64,000 nucleotides of DNA from Phylloscopus collybita (Eukaryota; Chordata; Aves; Passeriformes; Phylloscopidae). Position numbers and translations under genes: made by a program. Shown here piece after piece: positions 1 through 14,700 of the stretch (positions are counted from its first letter, which is position 1; each line of letters opens with the position of its first letter). Where the stretch lies: contig JAJNNQ010000126.1 of assembly GCA_027886175.1 (NCBI GenBank), forward strand, positions 2,242,501-2,306,500, written 5' to 3'. Under the pieces are notes generated by a model that had not been told where the DNA came from, made no database searches, and saw only the letters and a list, made by a program, of their open reading frames with translations.

Positions 1-3000
1 GTGTCTTTATATATTTTATGTTTTATATTTACACAAACCAAAAGGTTTTTGCAAACAGGTGATGAATATGAGCTGTCCTGTTTGAGATGTAGAACAGTAA
101 CCACCCATTAGCTTAAAGGGTTTGCTATAAAAACCTGTTTACAATGTCTGTTTACAATGGCTGAACCTGTCGACATGGCTGAATTCCATGTCAATACAAA
201 AAAAAGTTACTGCAGAGAATGCATATTAGTAACAGCTTTTTTCTTGGAAGCATTCTCACTAGGAAAACACACTTATCCAGCTTGATTATTTTATTAATGT
301 TGCTTGCTTTGGCTTATGAGGTTTTTGATTGGCTCAGTTGTTTATTATGGTAAGCAAAGGTTTTGATGGCCCAGCAAAGCTTTTGATGTAAATGAAATTG
401 GGTTTTTTTAAATCTTAAACTACAGAATTGCCCTTTGATTGAAGATACAACAGAGCTGCATCATTTAATATTTGGTTTTTGAGGATCTGTTGAATGCTTA
501 TGAAGTGTTCTAGGAGTTTCACATTATTCACCACTATCTTTCACAGTATTCACCACTATCTACAAGGACGTGATTATCTTAATGGTTTTAAGGAAGAAAT
601 TTTTCCACCCGCAATTGCAGTGAGTTCTCCAAACTTCAGTAGATTTTGATAATACGTAATTTTTAAGTTATCATAAGAAAAATAAAAGACATGGGATATT
701 TGAAAGGAAGTTTTTTTTTCCTATCTTTTTATTCTCTCTGCTATTTTTAGTATAGTCCTGACTTTAGTGGCATGTAATTTTAGGACATGGACATCTGTAC
801 TACACCACACTTGATTTTGGCCAAAACCGTGAGGAATGATTCTTTGTGGTCAAAACTGGATAAAGTCCTATCTTTATAATTGTTTGTTGTGCTTTCAGTG
901 CTTTTACTGAACGGTTAACACCTTGATCTTGTCATTGGAATGATAGGTGGTTTTCTTCTGATGTAGCCTATGTAATGACAGGGTTCCAGAAGCTATTGCT
1001 TTATCCATTCTCTACATTTGTAAATTGAGTTAGGTGTTACAATTTGGCTTTGTTCTTGCTAAAGTTACAATGGAAGAGTTTAAATAAAGGAATCTCTGAA
1101 ATACTTTAATTGAGAAAAACCAGGAAGTTTATTTTGGCCTCTGCTACAGTAAATGATGTATCAGATTTTGATGCAATGTTAATGGAGACTTTTATGAGTT
1201 TTACAGAAATTAAGAAAAATACTTAGTTTAGATATTTTTTTAGTCATCCTGAAGATAATTAAAAAGTCATTTGGGAAAGAGTCTCTAATATTTGTGTTGC
1301 TATTTGCAACATTTATTTCAATTTCTTTTACATACCATGAAGACTTACTTAGGACAGTTAGGCTGTAAAGGACAGTCCTTTATGTCTGTACTTCAAGTTT
1401 TGATTCCTTTGTTTAGTTTTTGAGCTCTGGACTAAGTAGAGGATTGTGTCTCCTAGTAACTTCTTTGCACCTCACATTGTCATGAGCATCTGTGATAGCA
1501 AAGATATCAGAATTTGTTTTATTTATGAGGACAGGAACACAATTTACATTCATTAAATAATAACTCAGTATGCAAATAAATTATTTTTCAAGCTTTTCCA
1601 TACTGGTGTCATTTTCCAGTCTTAATAGTTCTTCCCATTTGTTAACACACTCAACAAAAGACGAACTGTTAGCATACCTTGAAAATGTTAATAATGTACA
1701 TAATAACACTACACCCACCAGTTCATCCAAGTCTGAACTGAGTATTCTTAGAAATATTTTGTATCTTTTTCATTATTTTATTATGTAACTTATTATTATA
1801 ATAAAATTATTATCATTTTATTATAAACTGTAATATAAAGGCATTTAACTTTTCACACTGTGTACAGGGTTTCTGTTGCTGGAATTGGAGGATTTTTAAT
1901 GAAGGCAAGTTGGAAAAGTGGCACAGGATCAAATACAAGCCATTTCCTTTAGGTTGGTTCAGTCAGCTGTTAAAAAAATGCTAAATTTGAAAGAAGGTAG
2001 AGGCACCTGAAATTAATTGTTCCTCTAATTTTATTGCTGTTTTGATCTCTTGACACTTTCAAATACTATATAACCCTGTCTTACTAGTTCAGTTTAGTTT
2101 CTGTGCCTTGTTCTGGAAGACTTTGATTATGGTTTAATTAGTGATCTTCTTCCACTTGTGGGCATCCCAGCTTACTCATAGAACCTTCACACAATAATGG
2201 TATTTTGCGGTTCTTCTGAACATTTTTGTTTGTTGGTTTGCTTGACATTGACTGTTGACATTCACTGCCGAAGTCTTTACCTTTAGAATTTCTTCCCTAG
2301 AAATTGCAAAATTATCTCCTAGCACTTACATACGATTTTCCTGTTTCCCCTTGTTCCCCAACCACAGGAGTAATAGGTTAGTGTATTATTGTAGACTGCC
2401 TTTACAGACTGCTCTGGTTTCACACCCTACTTGCTCAGTATGATACTGAGAGAGATGTCATGTTTTGTGTTAGGGGAAGCAGCTTCATCTTTTAACAGCT
2501 TCTTGAGGTAACAGCATACCCTAAGTATGTCACTCAGTGTAGGCTATTTCATTAGGTTCTAGTCCCTTACCCACTTCTTCGAAAATTTTTTAGCAAAACG
2601 ATTGTCACCACCAGTTCTGTGTTTTCTCCAGTCTAATTGAAACAGATAATATGTTTCTACATTGACATTTTGTTCACATTTTGAGTAGTTTAAAACTCTG
2701 CTGCTTCTCTGTTATGTTTAAATATTTTCATTTTCATCTGTGGCAAATGAGCACTGGTTTTATCTGACAGTACTGTATCTTGTTGTCTTATTGTAGCTAT
2801 TGTGATTCATTTCATATGTTAAATATTTAATGGAGTTTTTTTCAGACCTGTTCATTTGAAACCAATATAATTATCACCTGTTATTCATGTCTTCCCTTCT
2901 GTACACCTGTAAGCTCTGGTGGACAACTAATGTCATGTCCTCAGATAAATATCGTCTTCTTAATTTCTGCTAAGGTATTATTTGATATGTATACCTTTTC

Positions 3001-5575
3001 TCATCTGGGACTGGCAATATATTTTGTTCCATGCAATAAATTCAAAAGATAAAATACATCAGGTCATCACCATTTATGAAACTTTATAAAGACAATTATT
3101 TTTTCCATCACTGTGATTATCATGGTATTTTTTTATTGTTAGATATGTAACAATGAGATAGAGAAGACTTTCTTTTGACTAACGTAAATTACTTCTTAAA
3201 GTCTCTGCTATAAACTGTGCCATTAAGAGTGCTCTGAACGAGAAAGGGGAAAGATTTTTATGTGCTAGGGAGAAAGATACTTTCAGGAGTAAGGAATAGC
3301 TAAAAACATTTTGAAAATACTAGAACAGGAAATGAAAGCAGTCGTGTTCATTCCTGTTTCTTGAAGGCAATGAGTGATAAAAGAAGCAGGAAGAATAGTG
3401 GAGGGATATTTACTTTGATGAAAGTATTCCTTGGAAGTGTTGCCTGTTACTTACCAGAGATTGCCAGTAACAATGGAATTACTGGGAGATTATTGATACA
3501 GGAGTGTTTATGAGCATGAGATGAAATTTGGAATGTTGTTTGGGATGCAGTGCTTTTTCCTTTTATTGAAGTCTAGCAAACCTATTCTGATAAATGTGTA
3601 TGTTAACTGTAAGAGATTGTCCTACTGTAGCTGAAACATTTATGAAGATGTTCAGCATTGTAATCTTTTATTTGATAAATACACATAAAAGAGCTATGAA
3701 GCCACTCCTATTCCCAGGAGCTCAAGTGGTTCTAAAGGATTAAGAGAGGAGTTCTGATCTCTGTATCAACTTATGTTCTTTGTAATATAACACATGGTAT
3801 GTAAACACAACATTATGTAACTGATCTTGCATTTTTCAGCAGACATCATAAATAATAATGTGAATTAATTGCATATGATTAAAATTTGGATATTTTAAAC
3901 AAGATTTTTTGTAGACTTGGCTTTCTTTGAGATCTTGACTTCAGTTGGCTAGTATGTTTCAGTAGAAGAACTTCAGGAAAATACGAACATTGCCATAATT
4001 AATTTTTAAAAGTTACTCATGTGGTTCTTTATTAACAAAAATTCACCTCTAAATGTAAAAATACATAATGACTTTCTTGTGTTTGGTTGTTAATGAGGCC
4101 CACTTAATTCCTGACGTGGGAAAGTGGCTTTTAAAGGTAAAATGACACTCTTAGATTTATGTATTTTGTGATTAAAAAAAGCTGGTGTATTTGCCTAAAA
4201 GGGTGGGGCTTCTCCAAATAGGAGGGGTTCCTATGTAAAGTTGAGGAGTGAATGTTCATTCTGCATGACAGTAAAACTGGAGTGGTTTATGAGTCAGTGA
4301 CTTGGGGTAGGAAGAAATTGTTTCTGTATGCTTTTTCAGTAATAAATGACTGTTAAATAACTTATATCATTATCACACTTAGACTTTAGCAGGGCCTATT
4401 GCAATATGACAAGGGTTAATAGTTTTAAACTGAGGAAGATTGGTATGATTAGATGTTTTTTACAGTGAGGGTGGTGAAACACTGGGGCAGATTGCCTAGA
4501 GAAGTGGTGGATGCCCCATTGCTGGAAACATCTGATGGCAAGTTGGACAGGGCTCTGAACAACCTGATGTAGTTGAAGATGTCCCTGCTCATTGCAGGGC
4601 GTTGGACTTGGTGACCTTTAAATGGTCCCTTCCAACTCAAACTATTCCATGATCTGCTTGTTGGAATCTGGCAAAAATAAGACCTTCGGTTCACGCTACA
4701 GAAGATGAAATTTGCTTTCTTTATTTTTTTGAGAACAATTTCTCAATAACTAAACAGTTTACCATATAATTAGAGCTTATTGAGGATTCAGCAATTTACT
4801 TTTAATAAAGAACAAAGGAAGATATCAGAAGTTCACATATCAGAAGTATCTGTGTGTATAAGAAATTACTGATGGCTGTAGTTGAGTAGTAAGGGCTTGG
4901 TAAGTTCCACTAGTTGGATACCATGGCTCAACACATTAATGGCAAAAAATAGCTGTACAAATTTTATCCTGAATTAGGGTTTTGTTCAGAACTTTTAATT
5001 GAAGCCATCTGTTTTTAAAATACGAGTTTTGACACAAACAAAGTTTCAGAATTTGAGCTAGAAATTACTGGAAAGGATTCTACAGCTTGTCTCAAGAAGG
5101 GGTGATAACCAAATGAGCAGTGGTTTTCTTCCATTTAAAAATATTTGGGTGGGTGTTTTTTTTCCTCTAATGTAATAGTGAGCAGTATTTTGTGTTCAAA
5201 GCCAGTAATGTTTCATCTGACAGGATAATGTACAGGCACAAATGTCATGTTCATATGTAAGGTACTAGGCTTTGCCTGAGGCTGGTTCATGCTCAGTTAT
5301 TTCTGTAGGGGAGGTTTTAAAAGGAAAATGGTTTTAATTTAATAAGAAAATAAAGTCTTACTGTCTCCAGATACTGATAAGAGTCACGGGTGTTTTGATG
5401 TGGTGTGTGTAGCAGGAATCAGCCACTTTGCAGGAATACAGGTCTTCATATTTGAAGGGTGTTGTTTTCTGAATAAGTATAAAATACTCAATAAAAAAAG
5501 CAAATTAATTCCAAAATCAGATTATTGTTATTGTTCAGTTGGAGCATAAATATTTGATTACTTTTCTTTTTTCAG
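1..5575 (+). other. POLK intron 1 or upstream sequence
   Basis: AT-rich DNA with no supported coding exon on either strand and no CpG-rich block. By comparison with other vertebrates it is most likely intron 1 of POLK, with the non-coding first exon before position 1. One CR1 fragment (4456-4655) is the only recognised element. Confidence 0.6.
4456..4655 (+). mobile_element. CR1 LINE 3'-end fragment
   Basis: The segment reads like the avian CR1 3' UTR: a GGCAGATTGCCTAGAGAAGTGG block, then CTGCTCATTGCAGGGCGTTGG, then CCTTCCAACTC and a terminal ATTCCATGAT octamer-like end. It is in the same orientation as POLK, 5'-truncated and diverged. Confidence 0.85.
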
Positions 5576-5751
5576 ATATTAAGTCGTAAAACAGGTGCTT
5601 GTTTTTAAGTACAATGGACAACATGAAAAAAGTTGCTAACAGCTCTTGCAATGATGGACTTCTACTTAGAATGGGCCTTAATGATAACAAAGCTGGAATG
5701 CAGGGTTTGGATAAGGAGAAAATCAACAAAATCATCATGGAAGCTACCAAG
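5576..5751 (+). CDS. POLK: POLK exon 2: end of 5' UTR and residues 1-46
   Basis: The acceptor is TTTTTTCAG at 5567-5575. The 5' UTR part is 5576-5613 and the ATG is at 5614. The reading frame runs to 5751, phase 0, with donor GTTGGT. It encodes the N-clasp segment with the conserved block [18 protein letters not shown] second ATG at 5626 is in frame, but the first ATG matches the vertebrate N-terminus length to within one residue. Confidence 0.93.
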
Positions 5752-8700
5752 GTTGGTTTGATTACTTTTTTCCTGATGCTTTGTGGTCCAGTATCATAAG
5801 GCCCTCTTCCTCCCTTCCCCAAAATTTATCCCTCACGTGTGTATATGGATGACATCTTCTTAGAAAAAGTTTATATGTGGGGTGGAGGAGGAGGGGCCAT
5901 AACACATATTTACTTCTTTTGGTCACCTTCCCGTAACTGATGAATTTGATGTAATCAAGTTTTTCTATAATCAAGTTTTTTACTGCCTTTGTGACTGTCT
6001 TCTCAGTATTCAAGAGAGGTGACAAGTAGTGTGCAGCTTTGTACTAAAGATCCACATAGGCCCTCACAACCCTACTATCATCCTAGTTGTTACTGGAGAG
6101 TTCCAATAGGACAATATAGGAATAACACTATCTGAGAAACTCAGGGTTTTCTTACTTTTCCTTGTGCAGGTGTGTATTTTATGGCCCGAGATGATGTGCT
6201 TTGACGTTTACCTCATGCATTCTGTGTTGACTGCTATTGCTCTGTAGTGATCTGCAGGGGTGGGGCAGAGAAAGGAGGAGAGAGAGAAAACATGCTGCAA
6301 ACAGTTCTTATGAGCAAGCTTTTCCCTCCTTTTGCTTGCATTTTACACTTTGATGATACTTACATACTATCAAGCTTGGTGTTGATAAGTTGTTTCTTCT
6401 ACATATTGGGTTCACTCTTTCTTGAAAAGTGCTTTTTTCAAACATATCCCAGATAATGATATTCACATAAATTATTTCATTATAGCAATTACTGTTTCAT
6501 TTCCTAATATGAAATAGAAGGAACTGTAAAATAGACGTTCAAAACTGACATATAGGCATTTAACTACCAGACTATATTTCTGTCAAAAAAGTGCAAGTGC
6601 TTATAATTGCCAGATAGACATCAAGAAATCTGAAAGCATTGATTCTTTTCCTTAAGCTTTTCTATAATCTTTGAAATGACACCTAGAGACACTACCCATA
6701 GCTGTATTGCAAGAAGGCTTTATGGCATTTCAACTGTGAAATACTGCAAGAGATGGAAAAAAAAATTAAAACTTAATAAAAATGTCAAGTATGAGGTTGC
6801 TTGCCATACCTACATTTTGGTATTCCTTTCTTTTAATCAGTCTCAGGAAGTCATATTTGATGGCATAGGGGACAAAAGATAAAAGGCGTATCTAATATTC
6901 AAAGAAAGCACACTAGTTTTTTCTAATTATATATTTCTTCTAATGAGACATGACATATTACAGCCCTGCCATCATATTTTCTATGATTATTATAAAAGTG
7001 GATATTTTAGGTTTTTATATAAATCTGAATCTGACTTGACTGTGGCTGAATTCTTGGTATCAGTGACAGTTTGGTAGTCAGACACTTGGACATAAAGATG
7101 TGTTCATTTTTGCAGATTTTACCAAGTACTTGGACAAAAATCTTTTCCTGAAAATATTATTTCACTTGTAAGCTAAGACAAGTTGCAAGAAAAGTGTTTT
7201 ATTTCCTGGTTTTGAATTTTTTTCTTTTGCACTCCATTGTATGCCCTCCTTTGTTACGAGTCAGGAGGGAAAGTCACGTTATACATTCTGTACATGATTT
7301 TTGGTTTTTTATTACATCTCCTTGTATTGATGCCTTTTTTTGAAGGAGCAATTACATACTTGAGAGCAACAAGCTTTTGTATACCCATTTGGTTTTCATC
7401 ATCATCTTCCAAATGTCTTCTGATTCTGCAGTATTCTTCAAGATTAAATGGCCAATAAAATTACAATTTAATTTGACTTATATAGTGTCATTATATATTT
7501 CCACACATATTAAGCTATGTGGAAGTCTGAAAAAATACTTAAATATATTTTTATTAGAGTTTTGTTCTCCATACCTTGGAGGTGTTGCAAAGAATAGTTT
7601 GACTTTTATCTACTCTTTTGAAATTTTTATTGTCAGGTGTGATACTAAATAAACGTACCACGTTCTCTAAATAATTCCTTAAACTTCTGTGTGTTGGAGA
7701 AATATGTGTATCATTTGAAGAGAGAGCTGTAAAGAACCACCAGTCTTTTTTGTGCATTTTTAAATGAAAATCCAAAGCATACTTTAGAAACCATCTCTGT
7801 GTTTATGTTTTCTGTATTTCAAGATCAAATGTGATTGCTTAAAGACAAGATGAAGACAAAAAGAAAAACATAGTGTTTTGTGATTTTTTTTCTTTCAGGG
7901 TTCTAAATTTTATGAAAATGAACTTAAGAAAGATCAACAAGTTAACCAACGAATTGAAAAAATGATGCAGCTAAAAGAGAAAATTACACCACAACAGCTT
8001 GTGAAAGCACAGCTGCAGGTACTAAACTTCTAAAGACTTACTGGGGTAAATGTTGGATCATGAACATTTCAGTGTGTTCTGGTTTGTTGCATTAAATTCT
8101 GCTGATAGGCACAACGTTAAACTACCATTTGATGTTAGACATCCAAGGAAAAGTGCACAATATTTTGATGGTGTCCTCTTAATATAAACTTGCTAGAAGA
8201 ACAATTTGTAGAATTATTTTGAAATGTTCTCTAAATGAGTAAAATAAAAGAAAAAATCCTGGTTTTCCAAGTCTGATGAGTTTAAAGTGATGTTGTTGTG
8301 ATTTATGTAAAGGTTTGTTAAAACTTTGGTGTTAAGTATCATTTCACTATTGGGTTTAGAATTTACTTATATTTGTGTTCAGTGGCCTGCAATGGAATGA
8401 GGAAGATCAGAATTGTCAATAATTCTGGGTATAATTGATGCCTTTTTTAAGCTAATTAATGAAAAATCATCATGGCAAGCAGTCTTCTGGAAATGCAAGC
8501 GTCCTGAACTATTCAGATGAAGAGGCTATTTCTCTTTTCAAATGGTAATGGTAGATAATAGTCTCCAAAGTATTACAGTGTATGAAACATCGAAAGAAAG
8601 GTTACCCACCAAACATTACAAGGCACAACACAGTTAGAGTTGTTTGTAGGAGATGAATTCCTTTCCATTTTCATTTGTGCTGTGATTCAGTCTTTAAATG

Positions 8701-11700
8701 ATTGCTTGCTAATTTTCCTTGACAGGATTCCTGTTTTATTCAGTGTGCATAGTGGACTGTGTTCACTGAGGGGGAAATTATTCAATATTTACTGTTGTCC
8801 TCAATGTTCAGTGGGCGGCCCCAAGCTTTATTTGTTGAACTCTAGTCTAATCCAGTTCTGAATACAAAATTACTGATTTCCTAATAGAGTTTTTTATGTT
8901 GTACGCCACATACTGTGAATTCTTAATTCTTGTAATATTTCAGCAAACTAGAGTGATACTTTTTTGGTTTGTAGATGGGGAGCTGAAGCACATGAAAATT
9001 AAACACATCCTGTAATTTTCAGTGACATTGTGAGAATTAGAGGTTGAGGTTTTTTTGGTGTACCAACTTCTTGTTCATTTCAGGTTTGCAAATCACTTCT
9101 GTACTTTAGATGCCAGCATTTCAAATTGGTTCTGAGAAAAGTTTGCCATTCTGAGTACCTCTGAAGAGTTTGTTGTAATCCTGTATGCCACAACTGTTTT
9201 TAGTGAATCTTTAACGTGGATGAGTTATGACTCCTCTTGTCCAGCTTTTTTGTTAGCTAAGGTAGATTTTAAATAATTTAAATACAGAAAAAATGTTTCT
9301 ATATTTCTATCCTAACTTGACAAGAGAACTATTCATTTTATAGAGAATAGTCTTTCTTAAAGAATTAATTACATGAATAACACAAATTTTATAAATAATG
9401 TTGTTATATAGTTATGTAATGAGAGAATATGTAGTGCACTTTGTGGAAACCAAAAAATCTGTATTACTTTGTCTACCTTCGTGTTGTCTTTTTCAGAAAT
9501 TGATTCCTTGATATTGCAACATAATTTTATATTCTTTTAATGTTTCTTATGAGAACTGGTTTCTGTAGAAGAAAAAAGAAATTTAAGGAGATAAATTCTC
9601 TCATATGTGTCTTACTGGAACCCAGGTTTCAATTCCATGTTTGAAATCTTTATGCTGACATAGTAGTCTATTTATTTCTAATAGATAAACTCTAAAGTCA
9701 GCTGTCATACTGCATGAGAAATGTCATTATAGGACCACAGTATGCACACTTTTTTGCTGGCTAGTTTTAGATCTTTGCTGCTGTAAAAACATCTTGAAAT
9801 CTTGGATTTTTGTTCTATTCTCTGTATGCTCATAAACTCTGGTTCATTACTGTTGTTGCCCTCATTCTCCCAGCACAAATTCTGACCATTTTGCTCTCTC
9901 TTTTAATTTTTCATATTCTGAATTTTCCTTTCTCATCCCACATCCACAGGTCACCATCAGTCCTTTTTCCAAAGCAGCCTTGGTCCCAGAGTCCTCACTG
10001 AAATTTGTGGACTCGAAGCCAGTCTTCTCTCTCTCTCTATCTGATATTCTAAATACCCTTTTTCTGTTTCTTACCTGCCAGCTACATCTCCCCAGGCCTT
10101 CACCTTTCACTTTGCGAATCTTTGTCTTGTTTGGTTTTCTTAATAATTGTTGTGTATTGTTTAATCAGCTCCATTCAGTTATGGATATAGTCAGTTCTTA
10201 CTATCATCTTCTCTATTGTTCTTATCGATTGAGTTTTTTAATCTTCTTTGAGTACTACCTTCTGATAAGAGTCAGATAAGAGTCTGATAAGAACCTTCTG
10301 TTCTCCTGAAATTTTAAATGGGAAGTATTTTGGAATTAGAAATGTATCCGAGTATCTATGAGCACTGCATGTTGTCATCTTCAGATTAAGTCTTGTTTGT
10401 AGGATGGTTAGAGGCTCCGGTATGTTTTCCTAAGCTGGCAGTTGATTTAATTCGTGTAAGATAAAACCAAACAAAAATGTCTCCACTTACTGGACTTACA
10501 GACAAAACCCTGGTTACATGGTGGAAACAGTAATGTAAATAAAACATTGAGTCTGAAGCACAATACTGTTGGTTTTGCCATTACAATGTGTGGAACTCGT
10601 TGAGATTCAGCAGTAATTAGTAATACATTAAAAAGTGTACAGCTGCTGCCGGATTTGGAAACTGCTACACTGACATTTGCTGTTTTTTTCATCCATGTTG
10701 GGTTTATCGCAGATTTTTTTTCTGTAAATAGTTACCATTGCCTTGCTTTTATCGACTTTTCTGTCTTGCTTTGAAAACATATTCTACTGTGGGATAAGAA
10801 AAAAGGAGAGGTTAATCTTCAAATGGTCTAGAAGTTGCTATAAGGAAAATTAAATTTCTAATTATAATTGATACTTTTTAGTTGTATTTCTTTGTTAGTT
10901 TGGTTTTTTTAATCTAGCTTAAAAGGTAGATTAAAGGTTACAAAGGTTAATTGAAAACAGCTTTAAAAACTTATCAACCTGACTTGCACATAAGGAATTA
11001 CTCCACAAATTTTAGGAGAGGTTTTGTAGGTGCAAGAATTCTCTGAGTAGGTAGATCTGGTTGTATTTTGTGTTGGCATATTACTTGTATCAGTTGGTTT
11101 TGCTTAAGAGTAATCTTTCTGTATTTCTTATTAGTTTAATGTAATTTTGCTTCATTCTTTAGATGTGTATTTTAGCTGATCAGTAAATATGATATTAGCA
11201 ATATATTTAGAGAGAAAAGGCAAAACAGAAGTTCATTATAAATGGGATAAATTGAAATACAGAAGTTATGCTACTACAGCAGGAGTTGGTAGTATTAATT
11301 AAACAATGTGAATTTGAGAGCAACCTGAAAATTATCTGTAAAGTAGAATTTAAAATAAGGATGCTTTTGATGAGTAAAGTGTGGCATAAATCCTTTTGAA
11401 TTGGTAATATAATGGAAATAATGTAAATACTCCACTTTGTTTGTTGGTGTCTTTGAATGGCTTCCCCTTGTGCTTTTAATTTGTCTGAACTAGTTTTCTC
11501 AGCCTCAGAGAACGTATTGTGAGAACTCATACTCAGAGAACAAGTCTTCTGTGTTGAGTAGTCAAGTTTAAGGCTCTGGTCTAGCATTTCATCCCTCAAA
11601 GCAACTTGGGAAAAAACAAAGGAAAGACTTTGTAAATCATTAATCAGCAATTTAATTAGAGCATTCCAAGCTCATTGGCCTTGGTTCAAGTGTTTTGAGC

Positions 11701-14700
11701 TCAAAGATGGTTCTTGTGGATAAGGTTTTTATGGTTTTTTTATTAAGCAATTCTGTTGAGGGAAATAAAAAAGAGAAGAACCATGCAAATTGCATGTAAA
11801 CATTCCTCTCCAGGACTCTTAAGTGCATTATAGTCATCTACTATATCGGAGACATTTCTGTACTGGTACTCTGATGTCACAAGAATGTCCATGTGCCTGC
11901 AAGCAAAGTGAACCTTTGGTTCCTTTTTGCTAGTTCCATTTCTTGCTGTGTTATGCCTATCAAAACTTCTTACCAGCAGTAGCAGCCTTTTATTGTGTAG
12001 ACTGAGGTTGCCATTGTCATCAGTGTGTTTAGGTAACCTTATTTTGATAGTACATTCTTTTGGGTTTTTTTCCTGTCTTTTCTCTTCTAGAATGTTGTGT
12101 GATGCTACTGCCAACATAGTCATCATATATCAGTAGGCCTTAAAAATTCCATGTCAAATATTTCACTTACATTTTTTCATGACAGCACTGCTTGTAGTGC
12201 CTCATTCATAGGTCAGCAGTGTTTCAGGAACAAGCACATGATTTGCATGACTTTTGGTAAAAACAAGTGAATTAAGCACAATCAAAGTACTTCATAGAAA
12301 ATCTGCCTGCTTGGCCTCTGCCTCAAAACACCATGGAGCTGATGAAGCAGTACTGCTCAGAGTCTACTAGTAGACATACATCTTTCACATTTGGAGTGAA
12401 ACACCCTTTGTGTATAGGCTATTCTGTAAATACCTTGCTGTTTTCTTAGCAATCTGGCCTTATATGGTATGGGATCCTGTAACAAAAGTTGAGGACTTTT
12501 ATTGAGGGATTGACAGTAGCTTACTTTGCAGTAATTGAACATGGGTGCTTCAGACCTTATTTCTGGCAAGACAAAATAGATGGATGTGTCCTGTGAGCTG
12601 CTGGCCTTCACTTCACCTTTGTAGGCGAATTTTTGAAGTGTGGTAGCTTTATTTAGGAATGTTGAAAATCCTTAAATAGCATATTTTAATTTTTTTTTAA
12701 ATAACTTGTATTTCTAAAACTAAGTGCCTTAAGTAAATCTTCATACTCAAGGGTCTTACAGAGTTTCTGTCTGAATCAAATGCATCTTTTTTTTTCATAT
12801 TATGTGGAGTTTTGTTGTTTGATGGGTGAGATTTTCTGCTGGTTTTGACTGGGATAGAGTTAATTTTCTTCACAGCAGTTGGCATGGGACAGTTGGCATG
12901 GGACAGTGTTTTGGTTTTCTGCTGAAAGCAGCGCTGATTATGAAGCTATTGCTGAACAACACTTACACATAGCCAAGGCCTTTTCTGCTCCTCTCACCAC
13001 CCCACCAATGGGGACGCTGGGGGTGCACAAGGGCTGGGAGGGGACACAGCCAGGACAGCTGACCCCAACTGACCACAGGGATATTCCAGACCATGTAGCA
13101 TCATGCTCAGCCTACAAAATGGGGTATAGATGAATGAAAGATGGACATTTGCAGCTATATTTGTCTGCCCAAGTAACTCCTACATATGATTAAGCTGCTT
13201 TTCCAGGAGATGGCTGAACACCTGTCTGCTCATGGGAAGCAGTGAATTTGTTCCTTATTTTGATTTGTCTGCATGCACAGCTTTTGCTTTCTGTGATAAA
13301 TAGTCTTTATTTCAACCCATGAGTTTTCTCACTTTTATTCTTCTGACTCTTCGACCATAAGGGAGTAAGTGGCTGCATGAGCTTAGTTACCAGCTGGGGC
13401 TAAAACACAACAGCTGTGTTTTTTTCCTCTGGGTTTTGTGGGGGTTTTTGTACCAATTGCTGCAGCAGCATTCTCTCTGAGAGGAAATTTCCTCAAAAGA
13501 TTTGTTGGGGTGTTTTCGTTTGTGCTGGTTTGGTGGGGATTTGATTTATTGAGGTTTTTTTTTTCTTTAACTTGCACATGCAAGAGGCATATCTGAGTTT
13601 TAGGATCATCTATATTGTTGAACTTCTGCCAGGTTAGTAGTATTTCAATTACTGGTTTATTCTCTTCAGGTAGACAAACTTGTGATAGAACTGGAACAGA
13701 GCCGTAACCTTAGCAGTACAATTGTACACATTGACATGGATGCCTTCTATGCAGCTGTGGAAATGAGAGACAATCCAGAGCTGAAGGAAAAACCTATAGC
13801 AGTGGGATCAATGAGTATGTTGGTAAGGCTGAATTAATTAAGGCTAAACTAATACAGATATCAATTGCATGAGTCTTAAGCCTAATAAACTATAAAATAA
13901 TAGCATAAATATACTGACACTGTTTTATACGAAGTGTGGAAACCCAAAAATAATAAAGGAAAGAGCAGGTCTTAAACTTGACCATGTAAGCTGGGTTTTT
14001 CAGTGAAAGTTGTATTAATGAAAATTTCAAGTATGCAAGCAGATTGAAAGGCAAGAGGAGGGGGAGTGAAAATTTATATAAACTCCTAGCTTTGTCAGTC
14101 TTTTCTGTATGGAGGTATGTGGTTAGAACTTTATTATTTAACACTGAACTTAGAGAAAAGTTTGATTACTGAACACTAAACTTCCTTAATCTCTCTTAAG
14201 TCCACCTCAAATTACCATGCTAGGAGGTTCGGTGTGCGTGCAGCCATGCCTGGATTTATTGCTAAAAGGCTATGTCCCCATCTAACTATAGTACCACTGA
14301 ACTTCGAAAAATATGGAAGAGTGAGTAAAGAGGTAAGTCTGAAAGTGGTCTCTAACCAAAAGTGAGTGTACTTGTTTTTAGACTGTGTCAATAATGTCAG
14401 TTCTAGATAGTAATTAAAAAAAAGGTAATTTAAATATTAAATTCTTCAGTAATGCAGCTTTATACATAAGTGTAACAAAATATTGGTGCTTTTGGGCAAG
14501 GAGATGAAAAAGCATTGCACTTACCCAATCTGGCAATTCTACTGAAAGTTAGTAGTGATGCTGATAGAAGTTTTGAAAATCTCTTGAGCTTTGTTAGTCT
14601 TAGAAGTTCAAAATCATGGAACATAATCTAATTACTAGGTAGTTGCAAGCACATAGGAAATGTGGAGATGATAATTTCATGCAATGCATAATCATACTTT

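Larger units (their letters stand above)
8019..13669 (+). other. POLK intron 3
   Basis: Largest POLK intron in the window. It carries a possible decayed coding sequence on the - strand (about 11470-12660) and an LTR (12837-13412); the first 3.4 kb show nothing recognisable. Confidence 0.8.
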
